In this document: one piece after another, positions 1-9,409 of the stretch | How positions within the stretch are numbered: position 1 is the first letter of the stretch | How the letters are laid out: every line of letters starts with the position of its first letter | Origin: Isoalcanivorax indicus | Lineage (GTDB): Bacteria; Pseudomonadota; Gammaproteobacteria; Pseudomonadales; Alcanivoracaceae | Reading direction: 5' to 3' | DNA length: 64,000 nucleotides | Assembly (NCBI RefSeq): GCF_003259185.1 | Contig: NZ_QGMP01000004.1 | Coordinates: 98,823-162,822, forward strand | Made by a program: the position numbers and the translations under genes | The notes under the pieces: generated by a model | The model's database searches: none | What the model was told of the DNA's origin: nothing | Seen by the model: the letters and a program-made list of their open reading frames with translations, nothing else

Positions 1-688
1 CCGCATGCAGGATGAAGATACCGGTATTCAGGCGCCACAGCATCGGGTCACGCAGAATACGCCGCAAACGCGGCCCCAGGGGCAACGCCGGCTCACGCAC
101 CCGCAGACGCGGGTTCGGCACCCAGATGAGCACCACCAGCATTCCCCCCAGAGCCAGCAGTGTAGACAGCCAGAACAGCCCGGACAGCCCGAGCCACGCC
201 GCAAGCGCAGGCCCCAGGATCAGGGCCAGCAGGAATGCGGCCCCCACGGACATGCCAATACCGGCCATCGCCCGCGTACGATGATCTTCGGACACCACAT
301 CGGCAACCAGCGCCATCACCACGGCAGCAATCGCCCCGGCCCCCTGCAGGGCGCGCCCCAGGATAACGCCGTGAATCGACTCTGCCAGTGCCGCGACCAC
401 CCCACCCAGCGCGAACAGCAGCAGCCCCGCCAGGATCACCGGGCGCCGCCCCACCCGATCAGAGAGCATGCCAAACGGCAATTGCAGCAGCGCCTGCATG
501 AGCCCGTAGGCGCCCACGGCCATACCGATCAGAAAGGGCGTGGCGCCGGGCAATGCCGCGCCATAGACCGCAAACACTGGCAGCAGCATGAACAAACCGA
601 ACATGCGCAGGGCAAAGATCGAGGCCAGGGCCCCGGTGACGCGCACCTCGGCCCGCACCAGCGCGGATCGCGGAGAACTACTGTTCAT
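1..688 (-). CDS. MFS drug/sugar-type efflux transporter, 3' end cut by window edge
   Basis: Translating the minus strand from the ATG at 686-688 gives an open frame that runs off the left edge, so about 229 N-terminal residues are visible. The protein begins MNSSPRSALVRAEVR and then shows hydrophobic helices typical of the major facilitator superfamily. The diagnostic MFS motif A is present between helices 2 and 3 (GMLSDRVGRRP, about residues 71-81). A GGAAG ribosome-binding sequence precedes the ATG. In pseudomonads an MFS gene of the YajR kind lies next to uvrA, which fits this position. It is an inner-membrane secondary transporter, probably proton-driven efflux by family analogy. The substrate cannot be told. 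Transcribed divergently from the LuxR gene at 907. Confidence 0.85.
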   Translation of the reverse strand, partial: MNSSSPRSALVRAEVRVTGALASIFALRMFGLFMLLPVFAVYGAALPGATPFLIGMAVGAYGLMQALLQLPFGMLSDRVGRRPVILAGLLLFALGGVVAALAESIHGVILGRALQGAGAIAAVVMALVADVVSEDHRTRAMAGIGMSVGAAFLLALILGPALAAWLGLSGLFWLSTLLALGGMLVVLIWVPNPRLRVREPALPLGPRLRRILRDPMLWRLNTGIFILHA

Positions 689-906
689 GGTCTTCCAGGC
701 GGCATACAGAAAGGTCGCGAGTGTAGCAGAAAGCGCTCGGCTGAGGAGTAAAGGGAGTACTTCGATGCAGGGTTAAATTGAACCACCCACCAACTGGTGA
801 TAAATTAGCCGTGAATAAGTGTTTATTCGTAGAGCCCTCCCGGACGACCCACCCGCTGTCCAAGGATAGCGGGCCCGATAATTAGAGAAACAGGGAAAGA
901 AGACAG
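689..906. promoter_or_regulatory. Divergent regulatory region between MFS gene and LuxR regulator
   Basis: 218 non-coding bases between two divergent genes. For the rightward gene a weak promoter can be proposed: TTGAAC (778-783), 17 bp, TAAATT (801-806). Two perfect inverted repeats lie here: CACCA-AC-TGGTG (788-799), inside the proposed spacer, and GAATAA-N4-TTATTC (813-828), just downstream. Both are the size of dimeric operator sites and could bind the adjacent LuxR-type regulator. The promoter call is tentative; the repeats are directly visible. Confidence 0.4.
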
Positions 907-1557
907 ATGCCCCCCTTCGTCAGTGAACATCAGGTATACGTGGCCGGCGGCCAACAGCTGCAGAACTCGCTGTTGGCGGAGTTCCTGGGCAAACAGGACG
1001 TCAGCGCCCGCAGCCTCAAGCGCATCCAGGATGTGACCGCCGAGGAACTCGATCAGGTGGGCCAGGCCCTGTTCCTGGTGGACTTCAGCACCATCGACAT
1101 TAACGACACCATCGCGCATCTGCTGGAGATCGATCCGCAAATCGATACCGACCTGTTCATTGCGGTATTCAACGTGGACGAGGAAGACTCCCTGTCACGC
1201 CTCGCTGGCCTGCCAATGGTCAACGGCGGCTTCCTGCATGACTGCCCGCAGGATCTGTTGCTCAAGGGCATCCGGGCCATGTTCGAGGGCGAACTGTGGC
1301 TGCCGCGCAAGGTGCTGCAGCAGTATCTGATGAAGAGCCGGGCCTTCAACAAGACCTTCTCGCGCAGCGAGGTCAACCTGACGGACCGCGAGGTCGAAGT
1401 GCTCAAGGTCATGGCCACCGGGGCCAAGAATTCAGACATTGCCCGCTCACTCAACCTGAGCCCGCATACCATCAAGACGCACATTTACAACATCTTCAAG
1501 AAAATCAACGCCTCCAACCGCCTGCAGGCGGTGAACTGGGCCCAGGAAAACCTCTGA
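907..1557 (+). CDS. LuxR-family regulator, CsgD/VpsT-like
   Basis: 216-residue transcription regulator. Residues 1-130 form a degenerate receiver-like domain, with Asp59 (LFLVDFS) where a phosphoacceptor would sit. Residues 157-205 are a GerE/LuxR helix-turn-helix (LTDREVEVLKVMATGAKNSD, then NLSPHTIKTHIYNIFKKI). Between them is WLPR at 131-134, matching the place of the W[FLM][TS]R c-di-GMP motif of VpsT, but with Pro at position 3. This makes it a CsgD/VpsT relative, possibly tied to surface or biofilm control. Ligand binding is an inference and the Pro argues for caution. AGGGA lies 11-15 bases before the ATG. It is separated from uvrA by its own 3' hairpin and is probably monocistronic. 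Confidence 0.85.
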   Translation: MPPFVSEHQVYVAGGQQLQNSLLAEFLGKQDVSARSLKRIQDVTAEELDQVGQALFLVDFSTIDINDTIAHLLEIDPQIDTDLFIAVFNVDEEDSLSRLAGLPMVNGGFLHDCPQDLLLKGIRAMFEGELWLPRKVLQQYLMKSRAFNKTFSRSEVNLTDREVEVLKVMATGAKNSDIARSLNLSPHTIKTHIYNIFKKINASNRLQAVNWAQENL

Positions 1558-1567
1558 CCTCCTGCCT

Positions 1568-1593
1568 CCCCGGTGCCCTCGCCCGCACCGGGG
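1568..1593 (+). terminator. Hairpin after LuxR gene, possible terminator
   Basis: Perfect 9-bp stem CCCCGGTGC / GCACCGGGG (1568-1576 and 1585-1593) with an 8-base loop, 11 bases after the stop of the LuxR gene. No T-run follows, so termination efficiency is doubtful. Confidence 0.4.
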
Positions 1594-1657
1594 TAACGTC
1601 CGACACTGCTGCCATATTCTGTCACCACAACCCGGCACTCTCCTGATCCTCACATGC

Positions 1658-1706
1658 CTGTCACTAGGCTGAACGATTCCTTATACTACCCTGTCATTTT
1701 GACCAG
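1658..1706 (+). promoter_or_regulatory. uvrA promoter overlapping a LexA (SOS) box
   Basis: Proposed -35 CTGTCA (1658-1663), 18-bp spacer, -10 TATACT (1682-1687). Immediately downstream, at the expected start site, lies CTGT-N8-CCAG (1691-1706), 7 of 8 matches to the LexA consensus CTGT-N8-ACAG, followed by TA as in the extended consensus. uvrA is a classic SOS gene in gammaproteobacteria, so a LexA operator here is expected. The site ends six bases before the first possible uvrA start codon. Confidence 0.7.
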
Positions 1707-1712
1707 TACCGG

Positions 1713-4571
1713 ATGCCCATGGACAAGATCCTGGTGCGTGGCGCGCGCACGCACAATCTGAAGAACGTCGACCTCGATATCCCTCGCGACAAGCTGGTGG
1801 TGATCACCGGGCTGTCCGGCTCGGGCAAGTCATCACTGGCCTTCGACACACTGTACGCCGAGGGACAGCGCCGCTATGTGGAGTCGCTGTCCACCTACGC
1901 ACGGCAGTTCCTGTCGATGATGGAAAAGCCCGATGTCGATCATATCGAAGGCCTGTCGCCCGCGATTTCCATCGAGCAGAAATCGACCAGCCATAACCCG
2001 CGCTCCACGGTCGGTACCATTACCGAAATCTACGACTATCTGCGCTTGCTCTACGCCCGTGTCGGTGAGCCACGCTGCCCCGAACACGACGCACCGCTGG
2101 CCGCCCAGACCGTCAGCCAGATGGTGGACCAGGTGCTGGCCATGCCCGAGGGCAGCAAGTTGATGTTGCTCGCGCCTGTCGTGCGCGACAAGAAAGGCGA
2201 ACACCTGCATCTGTTCGATCAACTGCGTGCGCAGGGTTTCGTACGTGCGCGCGTTAATGGCCGCGTCACCGATCTGGACGATGTGCCGGAACTCGACAAG
2301 CAGAAGAAGCACACCATCGAAGTCGTTGTAGATCGCTTCAAGGTACGCGCCGACCTGCAGAATCGTCTGGCCGAATCCTTCGAGACGGCACTGGAGCTGG
2401 CCGACGGCATCGCCGTGATCGCACCGATGGAAGGCCATGATGCCGAGGTCGTCTTTTCTGCACGCTTCGCCTGCCCACACTGCGGCTACAGCATCCCGGA
2501 ACTGGAGCCACGGCTGTTTTCCTTCAACAATCCAGCGGGCGCCTGCCCGACCTGCGACGGCCTGGGCGTCAAGCAGTTCTTTGATGAAGACAAGGTGGTC
2601 ATCCAGCCCTCCGCCTCCCTGGCCGAAGGCGCTATTCGTGGCTGGGATCGTCGCAACGTCTACTATTTCCAGATGCTGACATCGCTGGCCAGCCACCTGG
2701 GCTTTGCCATCGATACACCGTTCAACAAGCTGCCGAAAACCGTACGCCGCAAGATACTCCATGGCACTGGCAACGAGACCGTGGAGTTCCGCTATCTCAA
2801 TGATCGCGGCGATATCGTCAAGCGCAAGCATCCGTTCGAAGGCATCATCCCGAACATGGAACGGCGCTACCGCGATACCGAATCCGACGCCGTCCGTGAG
2901 GACCTGGCCAGCTTCCTGAGCACCTCGGACTGCCCGGACTGCGGCGGCTCGCGTTTGCGGGAATCTGCTCGCCATGTGTTTATCAACGGCCGCAACCTGC
3001 CGGATGTCGTGCGCCTGCCGGTGGGCAAGGCCAGCGACTATTTCGGCAAGCTGAAACTGCCAGGCCACCGGGGCGAGATCGCCGACAAGATTCTCAAGGA
3101 AATTCGCGAGCGCCTGCAGTTCCTGGTCAACGTGGGCCTGGACTACCTGTCCCTGGCACGCAATGCCGACACTCTGTCGGGCGGCGAAGCCCAGCGTATC
3201 CGCCTGGCCTCACAGATCGGGGCCGGCCTGGTCGGCGTCATGTATGTGCTGGACGAACCCTCCATCGGGCTGCACCAGCGCGACAATGAGCGCCTGCTGC
3301 AAACCCTGACGCGCCTGCGCGACCTCGGCAACACCGTACTGGTGGTGGAACACGACGAAGATGCCATCCGCGGCGCCGACCATGTCATCGACATCGGCCC
3401 CGGGGCCGGTGTGCACGGTGGCGAAGTGATTGCCCAGGGTACGGCCAAACAGATTGCCGCGAATCGCAAATCACTCACCGGCGATTATTTGTCCGGCCGC
3501 AAGGGGATCGCCATCCCGGCCAACCGGGTCAAACCGGACGGTCGCTGGCTGACCCTGGAAGGCGCCACCGGCAACAATCTCAAGGATGTCACCCTGAAGC
3601 TGCCTCTCGGGCTGTTTACCTGTGTGACCGGCGTCTCCGGGTCTGGCAAATCCACACTGATCAATAACACGCTCTATCCCGTCGCCGCCACGGAACTCAA
3701 TGGCGCCACCACCCTGCGAGCGGCGGCCCATTCGCACATTGACGGCATGGATCAGTTCGACAAGGTCATCGATATCGACCAGAGCCCCATCGGCCGCACA
3801 CCGCGCTCTAACCCGGCTACCTACACCGGCCTGTTCACGCCAATCAGGGACCTGTTCGCCGGCACCCAGGAAGCCCGTGCACGGGGTTACAAGGCGGGCC
3901 GCTTCAGCTTCAACGTACGCGGCGGCCGCTGCGAAGCCTGCCAGGGCGACGGCGTCATCAAGGTCGAGATGCATTTCCTGCCAGATATCTACGTGCCCTG
4001 CGAGGTCTGCCACGGCAAGCGCTACAACCGGGAAACGCTGGAGATTCTCTACAAGGGCCGCAGCATCTATGAGGTGCTGGCAATGACGGTCGAGGACGCT
4101 CGGGAATTCTTTGACGCAGTCCCGGCGCTGGCGCGCAAGTTGCAGACACTGATGGATGTGGGCCTGAGCTATATCACTCTGGGACAGGCCGCTACCACGC
4201 TTTCCGGCGGTGAAGCACAACGGGTCAAGCTGGCGCGGGAGCTGTCCAAGCGGGACACCGGACGGACGCTTTACATCCTCGACGAGCCCACCACCGGGCT
4301 GCACTTTCATGACATCCAGCAGCTACTGACCGTGCTGTTCCGTCTGCGCGACCACGGCAACACCATCGTCGTGATCGAACACAACCTGGACGTGATCAAG
4401 ACAGCGGACTGGGTCGTGGACCTGGGCCCCGAAGGGGGCGACGGTGGCGGGCAGATCATCGCCGAAGGTACGCCGGAGGACGTGGCAAAGGCCAAGGGCA
4501 GTCATACAGGGCGCTTTCTGAAAGGTATGCTGCCGGCGGCATCTCCTTCCAGACGCAAGAAGCAGGCCTGA
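1713..4571 (+). CDS. uvrA: UvrABC excision nuclease subunit A
   Basis: DNA damage sensor of nucleotide excision repair; a UvrA dimer loads UvrB at lesions using two ABC ATPase modules. 952 residues, against about 940 in E. coli, colinear throughout. Visible: Walker [10 protein letters not shown] near the N-terminus and GVSGSGKST about residue 645, ABC signatures [12 protein letters not shown] and [12 protein letters not shown], and Walker B region [15 protein letters not shown]. There are Cys pairs of the zinc modules (CPHC/CPTC and CEAC/CEVC) and the [15 protein letters not shown] segment. The upstream ATG (1713) adds only Met-Pro before the usual MDKI start at 1719, which may be the true one. 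It is flanked by its LexA-box promoter and a 3' hairpin at 4629. Confidence 0.98.
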   Translation: MPMDKILVRGARTHNLKNVDLDIPRDKLVVITGLSGSGKSSLAFDTLYAEGQRRYVESLSTYARQFLSMMEKPDVDHIEGLSPAISIEQKSTSHNPRSTVGTITEIYDYLRLLYARVGEPRCPEHDAPLAAQTVSQMVDQVLAMPEGSKLMLLAPVVRDKKGEHLHLFDQLRAQGFVRARVNGRVTDLDDVPELDKQKKHTIEVVVDRFKVRADLQNRLAESFETALELADGIAVIAPMEGHDAEVVFSARFACPHCGYSIPELEPRLFSFNNPAGACPTCDGLGVKQFFDEDKVVIQPSASLAEGAIRGWDRRNVYYFQMLTSLASHLGFAIDTPFNKLPKTVRRKILHGTGNETVEFRYLNDRGDIVKRKHPFEGIIPNMERRYRDTESDAVREDLASFLSTSDCPDCGGSRLRESARHVFINGRNLPDVVRLPVGKASDYFGKLKLPGHRGEIADKILKEIRERLQFLVNVGLDYLSLARNADTLSGGEAQRIRLASQIGAGLVGVMYVLDEPSIGLHQRDNERLLQTLTRLRDLGNTVLVVEHDEDAIRGADHVIDIGPGAGVHGGEVIAQGTAKQIAANRKSLTGDYLSGRKGIAIPANRVKPDGRWLTLEGATGNNLKDVTLKLPLGLFTCVTGVSGSGKSTLINNTLYPVAATELNGATTLRAAAHSHIDGMDQFDKVIDIDQSPIGRTPRSNPATYTGLFTPIRDLFAGTQEARARGYKAGRFSFNVRGGRCEACQGDGVIKVEMHFLPDIYVPCEVCHGKRYNRETLEILYKGRSIYEVLAMTVEDAREFFDAVPALARKLQTLMDVGLSYITLGQAATTLSGGEAQRVKLARELSKRDTGRTLYILDEPTTGLHFHDIQQLLTVLFRLRDHGNTIVVIEHNLDVIKTADWVVDLGPEGGDGGGQIIAEGTPEDVAKAKGSHTGRFLKGMLPAASPSRRKKQA

Positions 4572-4628
4572 GCGGCGCAACACGCTATCGCCTCTATACC
4601 CATCAGCGCCACTCGACGCTACACTGAA

Positions 4629-4657
4629 CAGCCCCCGGCGGGGAGAACCGGGGGCTG
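4629..4657 (+). terminator. Hairpin terminator after uvrA
   Basis: 10-bp perfect stem CAGCCCCCGG / CCGGGGGCTG (4629-4638 and 4648-4657) with a 9-base loop, 57 bases after the uvrA stop. The T-run is poor (CTGTCAGAT follows), so it may be Rho-assisted or only an mRNA 3' stabiliser. Confidence 0.55.
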
Positions 4658-4685
4658 CTGTCAGATACACGCTATGGGGATCATC

Positions 4686-5489
4686 ATGTCATTTCATATC
4701 CGAACTGTGCTGCCCGTAATTGGCGGCCTCGTACTCCTGGGCGGCTGCCAGGGGCTCGGCAACCTGTCCGAGAACATGAGTTGCAACGAAATCTGTGTTC
4801 AGGACCATCCCTCATTTCCGGAAGACCAGGCCGTGCTGGCCGAACTGAATACTCTGGTCGTACTGGAACCCGATTTTGTCACGGAAGTCCGTGCGGGTAA
4901 CGGCGAGGTTCTGGAGCGTATTACACGCATGGAGCACGCCGGCCTGGATTTTTGGGAAACTGTGGAGCGACACGGGAACGCCTACGGCTTCACGCAAAGC
5001 TACCTGCCCTACTCCGAAGACCATGCAGCACCTGTTGCGGCACTGCACGCCGCCATTTGGGCAGACGAAGTCCAGGTAGAACAGCTACGCAGGGGGCAAA
5101 GCGCGAACCCCTTTGCCAGCAAGGACCTCGGGGCACCTACCCAAGTGGAGCAGGTATCCCTTGACGATGACCTGCGAGCCATATTGCCTGATCAACACTG
5201 CTGTTTGATGATCACACGCCATCGGGGCTGGAGGCTGACCCGCGGCAGTGCCACCAGCAGCCAGATCGCTGACGCCATTTCCCATTCTTTTGGTACCGGC
5301 GCCAGAGGTTTCAATGCTACCGCCGATGCGGTGATCGACGCCGCAGTGATCGATGTGGAAAGCGGGGCAATTCTCTGGTCTGCGCGCCTGATCGGTCCGG
5401 ACGATCCAGCCAGATGGCGCAGCATCATCGCCCGCTACTACAACCCGGTTAATAACGCCGCCCTCGCTCAGCGCCGCGCCGCTCGTTGA
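4686..5489 (+). CDS. Predicted outer-membrane or periplasmic lipoprotein, unknown function
   Basis: I do not recognise a family. The start at 4686 is preferred to an in-frame ATG at 4674 because GGGGA lies five bases before it. The 267-residue product opens MSFHIRTVLPVIGGLVLLGGC, a lipoprotein signal with lipobox LGGC, so it should be acylated at that Cys. The mature part has an early MSCNEIC pair of cysteines, a CC pair around residue 172 (DQHCCLMITRHRGW), and a C-terminal region resembling small-lipoprotein folds (VIDAAVIDVESGAILWSARL, as in proteins of the CsgG/GNA1162 type). That resemblance is weak. It stands alone between uvrA and a convergent beta-helix gene and is probably monocistronic. 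Base composition resembles its neighbours. Confidence 0.75.
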   Translation: MSFHIRTVLPVIGGLVLLGGCQGLGNLSENMSCNEICVQDHPSFPEDQAVLAELNTLVVLEPDFVTEVRAGNGEVLERITRMEHAGLDFWETVERHGNAYGFTQSYLPYSEDHAAPVAALHAAIWADEVQVEQLRRGQSANPFASKDLGAPTQVEQVSLDDDLRAILPDQHCCLMITRHRGWRLTRGSATSSQIADAISHSFGTGARGFNATADAVIDAAVIDVESGAILWSARLIGPDDPARWRSIIARYYNPVNNAALAQRRAAR

Positions 5490-5534
5490 GCGACATCGGC
5501 AGAAAGAGGCGGGGCGACAACCGATGGTTATGCT

Positions 5535-6677
5535 CTAGAAAAGCGGGCCCTGGCAGCTGCCTGTCGTATAGTTGGCGCCATAAACGTATACGCACTGGAC
5601 GTTGACGCCGCTCGCCCCTGCGCTGTGCGTGTAATGGGTAGAACCCAGCTGACTTGCGCCTACCCGGACAATGCCCCCGGCATCGGACAGGCGCAAGAAA
5701 TGATCGCTGGCGCCACCATTGCCGCTGATCAGCACTGAGTGGTTAACATTGATGCGCGCCGTGGACGACCCCACAAACAAGGGGTCTCGCGTGGCTGACC
5801 CCGTCAGGGTAATGCGCGTCTGATCCAGGTTGACGATCGGGTTGCTACCGCCCAGCCGCACGCCCATCAGTGTGCCGCCATTATTGTGCGCGACAACACG
5901 CAGGTTCCTGGCATTGATGGCGTTATTGCTGCCCGTGATCATTTCCAGTGCATAGGCGGTGGTGGCACTGCTGCCAGCCATATCGATGCGCAAACCATCA
6001 ATATTGACCACCGAATTACTGCCCGCTATGGATAGCGACGCCTGGGTGTTGCCACTGAGGTTGTGCAGGATACGCGAGTTGCGTACCAGCAGCGACGCGC
6101 CGCTTACGGCTATTCCGGGCTGCACCGAGGTGCCCGTGCCGCCTACCAGTATCTCGACGTTGGTCACGCTCGCATTGGCGATGCTCGTGGCACGCAGTGG
6201 CGCCGCACCCGTGGCGCTACCGGTGGCGGCCAGCGTCACATCACTGACCCCGGAGTTGTTCGCCAATATCACGGTGTTAGACCCGTTACCAGTGATGCGC
6301 GTCGCACCGGGGCCAGCCCCCTGAATATAGACATGCGGCGACAGCGTCGCGGCGCTGCCACCGATGTTGAAAACGCCGGGCGCCAGACGGACCAGATACT
6401 GATTGCTGGCGCTCGGCGCGCCATTGATGGCTGAGAGAGACGCCGGATCCAGCGCATCCAGCAGAAGGCTCCCACTGACCGTATCGCTGGCACCAGGTAC
6501 CCGATTGACGTTGATGATGTTGCGCGGGGCCGCGTACTCGAAATTCTCATTGACCTCATCGGCCAGCGCCGGATCACCGGGAGAGAAAATATGCGGCATG
6601 CCCGCCGCTCCGGCATTCAGCGCGGGCATCAACAGCAGGGCAAGCACCGCTGCTGACCAAATTGGCTGTCCATTCAT
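5535..6677 (-). CDS. Secreted right-handed beta-helix-like protein
   Basis: The likely start is the ATG at 6675-6677, which has AAGGGAG nine bases upstream. The 380-residue product begins MNGQPIWSAAVLALLLMPAL and appears to carry a signal peptide cleaved after NAGAAG or nearby. The body consists of repeating short strands rich in Asn, Ser, Gly and hydrophobics (SNTVILANNSGVSDVTLA, SVVNIDGLRIDM, PIVNLDQTRITL, ARINVNHSVLIS). This is the pattern of parallel beta-helix proteins such as pectate-lyase-like folds. The C-terminus has two cysteines (NVQCVYVYG and GSCQGPLF). No catalytic motif is recognisable; a surface or extracellular binding role is possible. It lies 43 bases after a tiny lipoprotein gene and is probably co-transcribed with it. 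The family is uncertain. Confidence 0.75.
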   Translation of the reverse strand: MNGQPIWSAAVLALLLMPALNAGAAGMPHIFSPGDPALADEVNENFEYAAPRNIINVNRVPGASDTVSGSLLLDALDPASLSAINGAPSASNQYLVRLAPGVFNIGGSAATLSPHVYIQGAGPGATRITGNGSNTVILANNSGVSDVTLAATGSATGAAPLRATSIANASVTNVEILVGGTGTSVQPGIAVSGASLLVRNSRILHNLSGNTQASLSIAGSNSVVNIDGLRIDMAGSSATTAYALEMITGSNNAINARNLRVVAHNNGGTLMGVRLGGSNPIVNLDQTRITLTGSATRDPLFVGSSTARINVNHSVLISGNGGASDHFLRLSDAGGIVRVGASQLGSTHYTHSAGASGVNVQCVYVYGANYTTGSCQGPLF

Positions 6678-6720
6678 GAGCCTTGACTCCCTTGTGTTGT
6701 GGCCTGTACCAAGGCTGAGC

Positions 6721-6921
6721 TCAGCACCAGCTATTGCCGTCCCAGTCGAAATCGCCCCATTGGCTTTCACAGGGGCCCGCGGGGTCTGGCGGTGCGTCAC
6801 CCCCACCACCGGAAGCACCGCCACCGCAGCCCGTCAGGATCGTGACAGCGACGCTTAGCAGAAGCATGTGGCGCAAATAGCCCAGGGGGTGCCGGTTATC
6901 CATTACGGCTGCGGTTATCAC
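6721..6921 (-). CDS. Very small Cys/Trp-rich lipoprotein, unknown function
   Basis: A 66-residue frame. A GTG at 6919-6921 has GGAG eight bases upstream; an internal ATG at 6903 (60 residues) lacks such a site. The product contains a compact lipoprotein signal (HMLLLSVAVTILTGC) with lipobox LTGC, then a Gly-rich linker GGGASGGGG. It ends in CESQWGDFDWDGNSWC, an acidic aromatic tail bracketed by two cysteines that may form a disulfide. I know no function. Supporting a real gene are the lipobox, a plausible ribosome site and its position 43 bases before the beta-helix gene on the same strand. Against it are the small size and lack of visible homology. It could anchor or assist the downstream secreted protein. 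Confidence 0.5.
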   Translation of the reverse strand: MITAAVMDNRHPLGYLRHMLLLSVAVTILTGCGGGASGGGGDAPPDPAGPCESQWGDFDWDGNSWC

Positions 6922-7166
6922 GATGATGTCTCCAGTAGTCCGCTCGCGTCTTCCTGAGTCCTGACCTTCATTAGTCCTGATTAGGGCGAACAGGGCGGCC
7001 ACGAACAAGGCCATACTCCGGCCAGCGTTGATCGACGGGATGCCACAGGCATCAGACCGTGAGGCCGGGCGCATCGGCCGCGAGCGGCGTTGCATACCGG
7101 GAAACATTCGGGGAGGTCAGACAGGGAGCTCAGACAGGAGAGGCACGACGGGAGATCACAAAAACG
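6922..7166. other. Non-coding gap upstream of the small lipoprotein
   Basis: About 245 bases between the lipoprotein start and the rplQ terminator. It should contain the promoter of the lipoprotein/beta-helix pair, but I could not pick convincing -35/-10 elements. An open frame continues upstream from the lipoprotein to 7107, but its composition and lack of a ribosome site argue against a longer protein. Confidence 0.4.
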
Positions 7167-7196
7167 AAAAAGGCCGGGCGAGTGCCCGGCCTTTTT
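7167..7196 (-). terminator. Rho-independent terminator of the alpha operon (bidirectional)
   Basis: Stem GGCCGGGC / GCCCGGCC (7172-7179 and 7184-7191), loop GAGT, flanked by five A on one side and five T on the other. It reads as a strong terminator on the minus strand after rplQ and could also work for plus-strand transcripts. Confidence 0.9.
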
Positions 7197-7274
7197 CTTG
7201 AAGTGCTGTCTTGAAGCGCAGTCTTGACGCTATTTCACGCCGATGGGCGCCTGCACAGCGCCCTTTACTGAGAC

Positions 7275-7670
7275 TTATTCGGCCTCAGCAGTCTCGGCAG
7301 CAGCGCCAGCCTGCGGACGATCCACCAGCTCGACGTACGCCATAGGCGCGTTGTCGCCGGCACGGAAGCCCATCTTCAGGACGCGCATGTAACCACCCGG
7401 ACGGCTCTTGTAGCGCGGGCCCAGTTCGTTGAACAGGATGCCCACGGCTTCTTTCGAGCGAGTGCGGGAGAACGCCAGACGACGGTTGGCCACGGAGTCT
7501 TCCTTGGCCAGCGTGATCAGGGGCTCGGCTACACGACGCAGTTCCTTGGCTCTCGGCAAGGTCGTCTTGATAGCACCGTGTTCGAACAGCGACACCGCCA
7601 TGTTGCGGAACATCGCGGCGCGATGTGCGCTGGTCCGGTTGAATTTTCTGCCACTTTTGCGATGACGCAT
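7275..7670 (-). CDS. rplQ: 50S ribosomal protein bL17
   Basis: 131 residues starting [17 protein letters not shown], the family's diagnostic N-terminus. The conserved core includes [20 protein letters not shown] and [19 protein letters not shown]17 binds 23S rRNA near the peptide exit tunnel. The C-terminal tail ([11 protein letters not shown]) is a short Ala/Glu extension as in pseudomonads. It is the last gene of the alpha operon, 68 bases after rpoA, and is followed by a strong terminator at 7167. Confidence 0.98.
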   Translation of the reverse strand: MRHRKSGRKFNRTSAHRAAMFRNMAVSLFEHGAIKTTLPRAKELRRVAEPLITLAKEDSVANRRLAFSRTRSKEAVGILFNELGPRYKSRPGGYMRVLKMGFRAGDNAPMAYVELVDRPQAGAAAETAEAE

Positions 7671-7738
7671 GGTTCCAATTCCTTCATTCGGGGCGTCTCA
7701 CGACGCCCGCTTGACTATCGATAATGTGCCAGCGCCTC

Positions 7739-8746
7739 TCAGCGCAGTTTGCTGGTCAGGCGGTCGTCGTCACGCAGGCTGGCCGGCGGCCAGCTTTCCA
7801 GACGCATACCCAGCGACAGACCCTTGGAGGCCAGAACGTCCTTGATCTCGGTCAGGGACTTCTTGCCCAGGTTCGGGGTCTTCAGCAGCTCTACTTCAGT
7901 GCGCTGAACCAGATCACCGATGTAGTAGATGTTCTCAGCCTTCAGGCAGTTGGCCGAACGCACGGTCAACTCGAGATCGTCAACCGGACGCAGCAGGATC
8001 GGATCAACTTCCTCACGCTCCTGTTTCGGCTCCGGTTTGCGGTCCTGCTCGAGGTCCACAAATACCGCGATCTGCTGCTGCAGAATGGTGGCAGCACTGC
8101 GAATCGCGTCTTCCGGGTCAATCGTCCCGTTGGTTTCGAGGTCGATGACCAGCTTGTCCAGGTCAGTGCGCTGTTCAACCCGGGCAGCTTCCACCACATA
8201 GGCCACACGCATGACAGGGCTGTAGCTCGCATCAATCTGCAGACGGCCAATACCACGGGTCTCGTCGTCCTCGCTAACGCGCGCATCTGCCGGCACATAG
8301 CCACGACCGGAGGTCACCTTGAGCTTCATTTTCAGCTCGGTGTCACCAGTGATGTTGCAGATCACGTGGTCAGGGTTGACGATCTCGACGCTGTGATCGC
8401 GCTGAATATCGGCAGCAGTGACAACACCCGGCCCTTTTTTGGCCAGTTCCAGGTTGGCTTCACCACGGTCGTTCAGGCGCAGTGCCACACCTTTGAGGTT
8501 CAGGAGGATGTTGATCACATCTTCCTGAACGCCCTCGACGGAGGAGTACTCGTGCTGGACCCCGTCGATTTCCACCTCGGTGATCGCAGCCCCATGCATG
8601 CTGGACAGCAGGATGCGGCGCAGCGCCGTGCCCAGGGTATGGCCGAAACCACGCTCCAGAGGCTCGAGCACGACCTTGGCATGTGTTGGGCTGATCGCGT
8701 TGATCGCGATCGAGCGAGGCGTGAGAAAGTCGTTCACGGCGGTCAT
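7739..8746 (-). CDS. rpoA: RNA polymerase alpha subunit
   Basis: 335 residues, near the usual 329-333. The N-terminal domain (about 1-235) dimerises and scaffolds beta and beta-prime; it shows [20 protein letters not shown] and the [16 protein letters not shown] segment. A charged linker ([15 protein letters not shown]) leads to the C-terminal domain (about 250-335), with [17 protein letters not shown] and [19 protein letters not shown], which contacts UP elements and activators. It lies between rpsD and rplQ in the standard alpha-operon order, 20 bases after rpsD. Confidence 0.99.
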   Translation of the reverse strand: MTAVNDFLTPRSIAINAISPTHAKVVLEPLERGFGHTLGTALRRILLSSMHGAAITEVEIDGVQHEYSSVEGVQEDVINILLNLKGVALRLNDRGEANLELAKKGPGVVTAADIQRDHSVEIVNPDHVICNITGDTELKMKLKVTSGRGYVPADARVSEDDETRGIGRLQIDASYSPVMRVAYVVEAARVEQRTDLDKLVIDLETNGTIDPEDAIRSAATILQQQIAVFVDLEQDRKPEPKQEREEVDPILLRPVDDLELTVRSANCLKAENIYYIGDLVQRTEVELLKTPNLGKKSLTEIKDVLASKGLSLGMRLESWPPASLRDDDRLTSKLR

Positions 8747-8766
8747 AGGGCTCCCTCAGGCTGTCC

Positions 8767-9393
8767 TTACTTGGAATACAGCTCGACGATCAGGTTCTCG
8801 TTGATCTCGGCCGGCAGGTCGATGCGCTCGGGCAGGGCCTTGAAAGTCCCCTCGAGTTTTTTCTCGTCCACTTCAATCCAGCTGGCGAAACCACGCTGCT
8901 GGGCCAGGTCCATGGCGTTCTTCACGCGCAACTGGTTTCTGGCCTTCTCACGCACGGAAACCACGTCACCCGGACGCACCTGGTAGGATGCCACATTAAC
9001 GATCTGGCCATTGACCAGGATCGCACGGTGGCTCACCAGCTGGCGCGCCTCGGAGCGGGTGGCACCGAAGCCCATACGGTATACAACATTGTCCAGACGG
9101 CCTTCCAGCAGCTGAAGCAGCACTTCGCCGGTGGCACCGCGTGAACGAGCGGCTTTCTTGTAATAGCCGCGGAACTGTTTCTCCAGCACACCGTACATAC
9201 GGCGCACTTTCTGTTTTTCGCGCAGCTGCACGCCGTAATCGGACAGACGACCCATGCGGCGGCTGGCAGCAGCCTGGCCGGGCGCCTGTTCCGCCTTGCA
9301 CTTGGAATCCAGAGGGCGAATACCGCTCTTCAGAAACAGATCAGTGCCTTCACGACGGGAAAGCTTGCACTTGGGACCGATGTATCTTGCCAT
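8767..9393 (-). CDS. rpsD: 30S ribosomal protein uS4
   Basis: 208 residues (E. coli 206). It starts [20 protein letters not shown] and carries the S4 RNA-binding domain around residues 97-160 ([38 protein letters not shown]). S4 is a primary 16S rRNA binder that nucleates 30S assembly, and in enterics it represses the alpha operon by binding the leader before rpsM. A 131-base leader lies before rpsM here. The gap to rpsK is 16 bases. Confidence 0.98.
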   Translation of the reverse strand: MARYIGPKCKLSRREGTDLFLKSGIRPLDSKCKAEQAPGQAAASRRMGRLSDYGVQLREKQKVRRMYGVLEKQFRGYYKKAARSRGATGEVLLQLLEGRLDNVVYRMGFGATRSEARQLVSHRAILVNGQIVNVASYQVRPGDVVSVREKARNQLRVKNAMDLAQQRGFASWIEVDEKKLEGTFKALPERIDLPAEINENLIVELYSK

Positions 9394-9409
9394 CTTGCTC
9401 TAACTCCCG

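Noticed and set aside
8767..9393. Rearrangement or missing genes in the ribosomal block
   Set aside because: The order of S10, spc and alpha operons is complete, including the short rpmJ; nothing is missing or broken.
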